Shown one piece after another: positions 60,359 to 64,000 of a stretch of DNA of 64,000 bases. Under the pieces are notes generated by a model, which saw only the letters and a list, made by a program, of their open reading frames with translations, did no database searches and had not been told where the DNA came from. This DNA is from Desulfobacteraceae bacterium (GTDB taxonomy: Bacteria; Desulfobacterota; Desulfobacteria; Desulfobacterales; UBA5852): contig JABZFP010000043.1 in assembly GCA_014237395.1 (NCBI GenBank), forward strand, positions 1 through 64,000. The letters are read 5' to 3'. The position numbers and the translations under genes are program-made. Numbering within the stretch: position 1 is the first letter of the stretch; every line of letters starts with the position of its first letter.

Positions 60359-62104
60359 TCACTGCTTCAAGGCCGGCTCCGGCGGCACCAGCGGTGCTCC
60401 GGCAGTGCCCTGCAGGGGGAGCCGGAACGGTTTGGGCCGTTTATGAAGCGCTTGCGCGGCGGGGTTTTTCTCGTAAAACGTGGTGGGTTCATAGCGCCAG
60501 CCTTTCGTCAGGCGCTGTTCTTCTCTCAACAGTCGCAGATAGGCGTACAAGCCTATCACGGGCGCGGCCAGCCGTGTAGTCCATCCGAATTCCCGGTAGA
60601 TATCGGATAACAGGCACGTCATCTTGCGAAACAGATGCGGCGTATCCCGATAGTACTGTTTCATGGCCCAGACAGCGCCTGCATAGGTGGTTCGAAGGGG
60701 CGCGACCTCCCAGGCGTAGCGCGCCCGCAGACGCGGATCAGGATGGGTTTTGTAGCGCTGCCAGCCGGTCAAAAGGGTACGGATCAGGCGCGCCAGGCTG
60801 GGGCCGTTTTCCCGGAAATCCCTTTTGAAGGCCCGCAGCAGAAAGCCTTCCTCCTGGCCGGCTTTGATGTGGGCATGCCGGTAATTGAAGCGATACTGGC
60901 CGTGGGCGTCGGCGGGCGGCATTTCCGCCTCGCTCAGCAGGGTCCCGTTTTCCTTATGGGCTTCATACAAAGGGGTTCCCGGAACAGGCGTGTACAGCAT
61001 GAACTGGTGAAAGTCCGTGCCGTGGCTGACGGCGTGTGCAATGACCTGGTCGATGGTTCCAGGCGTGTGATGCTCCATGCCGATAATGGATGAACCGAGA
61101 ACACGAATGCCATGGGATTGCAGGCGCTTCACCAGTCCGTGGGTGTCGACGTCTTCCAGTTTGCGGTAGCGGCTGTTTTTTCCTTCAATCCCCATCCAGA
61201 CCCAGCCGATGCCCAGGCCCACGAGCTGTTCCATGGTGTAGGAGCGAAGCACCCGCGCCGAACTGAAGACATTCAGCATCCAGCTCTTTTGCCGGGCCTG
61301 CATGAGTTCCAGCAGGCGCAGGGCCCGCCGCCGGTGCAGGAGAAAGTTTTCGTCGAGGACGAAAAAAGAGCGGACCTTCAAGGTCTTTTCCAGGCGGCAC
61401 ATAACGTCAAACAATTCGTCGCCGGTTTCGTAGAAGTTGATGAACTTCCCCTTGCCGCCGAAAAGGGCGGAGGTGGCGCAAAAGTTACAGCCCACCGGGC
61501 AGCCCACGGAGGGGATCAGAATGGCGGCCGTATCCCCGGGCTTGTCGGGCAGATCGATACCCAGGATGCGGGTGCTGAACGCCGAAGTGGCTTCAGGGTG
61601 TTTCACCGGGGCGTCAAGGGACTGGCCGAGGAATTGGCGCAACCAGGCGATACCGTCTCCGCGGACGATGTGGTCCGTATCGATGGCCTGCTCCAGGTCA
61701 GGATAGTTGGCAACGTGGCCGCCCACCACGATGGTGGCGTGGGGCTGGTGGCGGCGGATCAACCGGCACATGGCCTTTACTTTTTCGATGTTGGGAATGA
61801 TGGCACTGATGCCGATGATATCGTAGGGCTGGTTTTGCAATTCCTCGACAAAGCGTTTCCGCGAGGGGAAGTCGAGCACCGTGCAGGGGGCCTCGATATT
61901 GGCCTGGAGCATGAGCAGGGCGAACGAGCGGTGAAACATGCGCAGGGAAAATCCGCCCTGGACCCGCGTCACCTGGTTCTGGTAGAGTTCCATCGGGTTA
62001 GCGGCGCGGCTGCCGTATTCATCGTCCTGGGCATAGGGGCCGAAAACACTCGATAATAGTACCCGTGCACGGGTGCCTTTGGGGTGGGGGGGCATGGGGT
62101 GCAT
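60359..62104 (-). CDS. radical SAM protein with B12-binding-like domain
   Basis: 581 residues, AGGAG 6 nt upstream of the ATG. An N-terminal Rossmann-type cobalamin-binding-like domain (QPYDIIGISAIIPNIEKV, TIVVGGHVANYPD) is followed by the radical SAM cluster C202-x3-C206-x2-C209 (SVGCPVGCNFCATS) and a TIM-barrel region (FFVLDENFLLHRRRAL, GIGWVWMGIEGKNSRY, SSIIGMEHHTPGTID). The long C-terminal part (about 180 residues) is basic and helical. Family members do methylations or other difficult C-C/C-N chemistry, often on lipids. The DxHxxG motif of strict B12 binding is not evident. Function unknown. Confidence 0.85.
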   Translation of the reverse strand: MHPMPPHPKGTRARVLLSSVFGPYAQDDEYGSRAANPMELYQNQVTRVQGGFSLRMFHRSFALLMLQANIEAPCTVLDFPSRKRFVEELQNQPYDIIGISAIIPNIEKVKAMCRLIRRHQPHATIVVGGHVANYPDLEQAIDTDHIVRGDGIAWLRQFLGQSLDAPVKHPEATSAFSTRILGIDLPDKPGDTAAILIPSVGCPVGCNFCATSALFGGKGKFINFYETGDELFDVMCRLEKTLKVRSFFVLDENFLLHRRRALRLLELMQARQKSWMLNVFSSARVLRSYTMEQLVGLGIGWVWMGIEGKNSRYRKLEDVDTHGLVKRLQSHGIRVLGSSIIGMEHHTPGTIDQVIAHAVSHGTDFHQFMLYTPVPGTPLYEAHKENGTLLSEAEMPPADAHGQYRFNYRHAHIKAGQEEGFLLRAFKRDFRENGPSLARLIRTLLTGWQRYKTHPDPRLRARYAWEVAPLRTTYAGAVWAMKQYYRDTPHLFRKMTCLLSDIYREFGWTTRLAAPVIGLYAYLRLLREEQRLTKGWRYEPTTFYEKNPAAQALHKRPKPFRLPLQGTAGAPLVPPEPALKQ

Positions 62105-62307
62105 ATGGATCTCCTGATACGGTTGACGATAAGCATCATGAATTGTTGAAATCGTTATTCTTCCACCTTAATGCATCGGTGTGCGCCTGGATAGAGCAGA
62201 CACCTTGTTTGACAAAAGCTTTACACTAGGGAAAAGAAGAACACGGGGCGAAGGACGTGACAAAAAAATTACATTTGCTTTGATGCCATGTTCCGGGGAA
62301 ACGCCAT

Positions 62308-62997
62308 ATGAAACGTCTAGGAAGGCTTGACATAACAGGATGGGTTTTATGGTTCGCGCTGATTGCCGGTTGCGCCCAGCTGCCGGAGTATGCCCGGCCA
62401 CGGTTTCATACACCGGATAATGGATCGACCGTTAGCAGGGAAGGCTTCGGTTACCGACCGTTGACCATCGAAGACTTTTCTGCTGAATCCCTGCCGCCGG
62501 AATACAGCCCGTACAATCACCACATCAATGCCCATTCATGTATCAGTATCCGCCCCTCCCGAGAATCCAAAGCACGCATCACGCAAGGGATTTATGGGAA
62601 CCAGTCGTTTTACGTTGGGAGCATTCCAGAGGTCACTTTCGAGGCGGTTTTCGTACCGGCCTGCTCGTGGTGGAATCCGGAAGTAAAAACGCGTCAACGG
62701 GCTTATGTTCTGCAGCATGAGCAGATTCACTTTGCGTTGGCGGAGCTGGCGGCCCGCAAGCTGACCCGCCACGCCCGGGAAGAGATGAAAGACTACCTTG
62801 CCATCAACAACAGCTACCAGGAAGTGCAGGAGGAGTTGAAAACCAAACTGAAAGAGATGGCGCATGCCGCCATGGAATCAAGCTTCGAAGAACATACGGA
62901 CTTCGATGAGGATACATCGATGCGCCACGATCCCCGCGCCCAGCGATGGTGGCTGGAAGAGGTGGAAACGCGTCTGGCCGAGGAGGGCGTTCAATAG
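62308..62997 (+). CDS. lipoprotein with an HEXXH metalloprotease-like motif (DUF922-like)
   Basis: 229 residues. A lipoprotein signal peptide ends in the lipobox LIAGC, with C22 as the lipidated residue, so it is probably anchored to the outer or inner membrane and faces the periplasm. Residues 137-141 are HEQIH, a zinc-protease HEXXH motif, followed by a helix (FALAELAARKLTRHARE) as in DUF922-like putative proteases. A coiled, acidic C-terminal region follows. Two cysteines (C78, C119) may form a disulfide. The third metal ligand cannot be placed and activity is untested. Confidence 0.72.
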   Translation: MKRLGRLDITGWVLWFALIAGCAQLPEYARPRFHTPDNGSTVSREGFGYRPLTIEDFSAESLPPEYSPYNHHINAHSCISIRPSRESKARITQGIYGNQSFYVGSIPEVTFEAVFVPACSWWNPEVKTRQRAYVLQHEQIHFALAELAARKLTRHAREEMKDYLAINNSYQEVQEELKTKLKEMAHAAMESSFEEHTDFDEDTSMRHDPRAQRWWLEEVETRLAEEGVQ

Positions 62998-63037
62998 CGA
63001 GGCATTGCGTGGACCGTAGAGGAATCTGAGTGTCGCC

Positions 63038-64000
63038 ATGAAACGTAAGACCATCACTTTAGCAACATTTCATCGTCATCTGGTCCTTCGGGTGGCCATG
63101 GTCGGCATCGTCGTCGCCCTGTTTTTTGGCGGTTTGACCTGGTACCAACAGCGCGCGGAGGTGATCGACCACATCCTCGAACGCGTCGTATCCGGTACCC
63201 GGCTCTTTAACCACCGCATCGGCTACCTGACGCATCAACCCAGTTGGCCGGAACCCGAGGCCGTTCAGACCGAACTGGACCGCCACCTGAGCGAATCCGC
63301 CAGGGGGGTGGTGGAACGAGAGGGGCGTTTTATCTATGTAGCCATTCTCGACCGGGAGGCCGGACTGCTGGCATCCCAGGTGGATGAAACCTACCCGCAT
63401 GTCGATGCACTCAGGGCTCGCCGCGACGAACTGAAGGCCACGTTGCAGGCCGCTCGATCCGACTTTTACCGGATTTACCGTCTGGACGGCATCCCCTACG
63501 TGCTGACGGCCACGCCGCTGCTTGGTATGAACCGTGAGGTTCTTGGCTATGCCGAGACCATCTTTGCCGTTTCCGAAGAAGCCCTTCAGGCAGGCTATCG
63601 GAATATCCGCCGGACCGTCTTCAGCGTGATGGGTATCGTTTTTCTGACGACCCTGCTGATCTATCCCAGCATCCTGACACTGACCCGACGTCTCAGCAAA
63701 CTGACGATCAACCTTCTGGATGCCAACATGGAAACCCTGAAGGTTTTGGGCAGCGCCATCGCCAAAAGGGACAGCGACACCGATGCCCATAACTACCGCG
63801 TTACCCTCTACGCGGTGCGCATCGCGGAATCACTGGCGCTCGACAACGCCACCATCCAGAGCCTGATCAAGGGCGCCTTTCTGCACGATGTGGGCAAAAT
63901 CGGGGTGCGGGACGCCATTCTCCTGAAACCCGGCCGGCTGGACGACCGGGAATACACCATCATGAAGCAGCACGTTTCCCACGGCCTGGATATCGTCAAC
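63038..64000 (+). CDS. membrane-anchored sensor with HD-GYP c-di-GMP phosphodiesterase domain (3' truncated by window)
   Basis: The frame starts at ATG 63038 (AGAGGAA upstream) and is open to the window end, 321 codons so far. An N-terminal membrane helix (VAMVGIVVALFFGGLTWY), a periplasmic sensor region (about 40-180) and a second helix (TVFSVMGIVFLTTLLIYPSI) lead into an HD-GYP domain: AKRDSDTDAHNYRV, the metal pair H283-D284 in AFLHDVGKIGV, and LKPGRLDDREYTIMKQHVSHG. It should hydrolyse cyclic di-GMP in response to a periplasmic signal. The rest of the domain, including the GYP motif, lies outside. Confidence 0.88.
   Translation, partial: MKRKTITLATFHRHLVLRVAMVGIVVALFFGGLTWYQQRAEVIDHILERVVSGTRLFNHRIGYLTHQPSWPEPEAVQTELDRHLSESARGVVEREGRFIYVAILDREAGLLASQVDETYPHVDALRARRDELKATLQAARSDFYRIYRLDGIPYVLTATPLLGMNREVLGYAETIFAVSEEALQAGYRNIRRTVFSVMGIVFLTTLLIYPSILTLTRRLSKLTINLLDANMETLKVLGSAIAKRDSDTDAHNYRVTLYAVRIAESLALDNATIQSLIKGAFLHDVGKIGVRDAILLKPGRLDDREYTIMKQHVSHGLDIVN

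Noticed and set aside
1..64000. CRISPR arrays, tRNA or rRNA genes, classical riboswitches
   Set aside because: I looked for regularly spaced repeats, cloverleaf-type sequences and known aptamer cores by eye and found none; a covariance-model search would be decisive.

Overview
The window looks like a chromosomal stretch of a strictly or facultatively anaerobic Desulfobacterota bacterium (Desulfobacterales / Desulfosarcina-like). This is an inference. It rests on a C3-organosulfonate operon with a TRAP importer, a very large hybrid histidine kinase, a B12-binding-type radical SAM protein, a glutaconate-CoA-transferase-like locus, a C-terminal zinc-ribbon-like domain typical of these genomes, and abundant REP-like palindromes. 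The left 12 kb is visibly more AT-rich and contains relics. No rRNA, tRNA or CRISPR array was seen.

Layout. 0-3.4 kb is a sparse, decayed region: a small ABM-like protein, a secreted pentapeptide-repeat protein, a possible UGA-containing Cys-rich small gene, and an IS91-family transposase remnant. 3.4-11.6 kb encodes a signalling pair: a 2095-residue multi-GAF/PAS hybrid kinase and a REC-PAS-sigma54-activator response regulator. 12.0-13.0 kb holds two tandem small paralogues. 13.1-22.9 kb (minus strand) is the most interesting block. In transcription order it encodes a TRAP importer (dctP, dctQ, dctM), an HpsN-type histidinol-dehydrogenase homologue, a DegT-type aminotransferase, a RidA protein, a CuyA/D-cysteine-desulfhydrase-type PLP lyase, an Asp/Glu-type racemase, a GntR/FCD regulator and a TauE/SafE exporter. 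Read together it is a pathway that imports a C3 sulfonate (2,3-dihydroxypropane-1-sulfonate or cysteinolate), converts it to cysteate and splits that into pyruvate, ammonia and sulfite. The sulfite could feed sulfite respiration or be exported.

23.5-29.9 kb carries a VWA/OmpA surface protein, NhaA, a YitT protein, two small secreted proteins and an acyltransferase. 30.3-35.5 kb carries housekeeping genes pepD, pepF and purB. 35.6-42.1 kb is a five-gene peptide-type ABC importer, interrupted between binding protein and permease by a dispersed repeat. 42.4-50.9 kb is mixed: an unknown membrane protein, a PilZ protein, a metal P-type ATPase with its ArsR repressor, a CoA-transferase locus whose B subunit has an internal deletion, a Cys-less LOV-like PAS protein, and small membrane proteins. 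50.9-64 kb carries a class III aminotransferase with a four-cysteine insert, an AI-2E-type permease, an HD protein next to a CBM9-like protein, a MITE-like element, recQ, maeB, a radical SAM protein, an HEXXH lipoprotein and an HD-GYP protein cut by the window end.

Two repeat families recur. One consists of REP-like palindromes (pairs with the core CCCGC..GCGGG). The other is a ~200-bp repeat present in four copies; two of these have REP pairs inserted at the same internal point. Long antisense reading frames over GC-rich genes were treated as shadows. All functional assignments come from reading the sequence only; no database search was possible.
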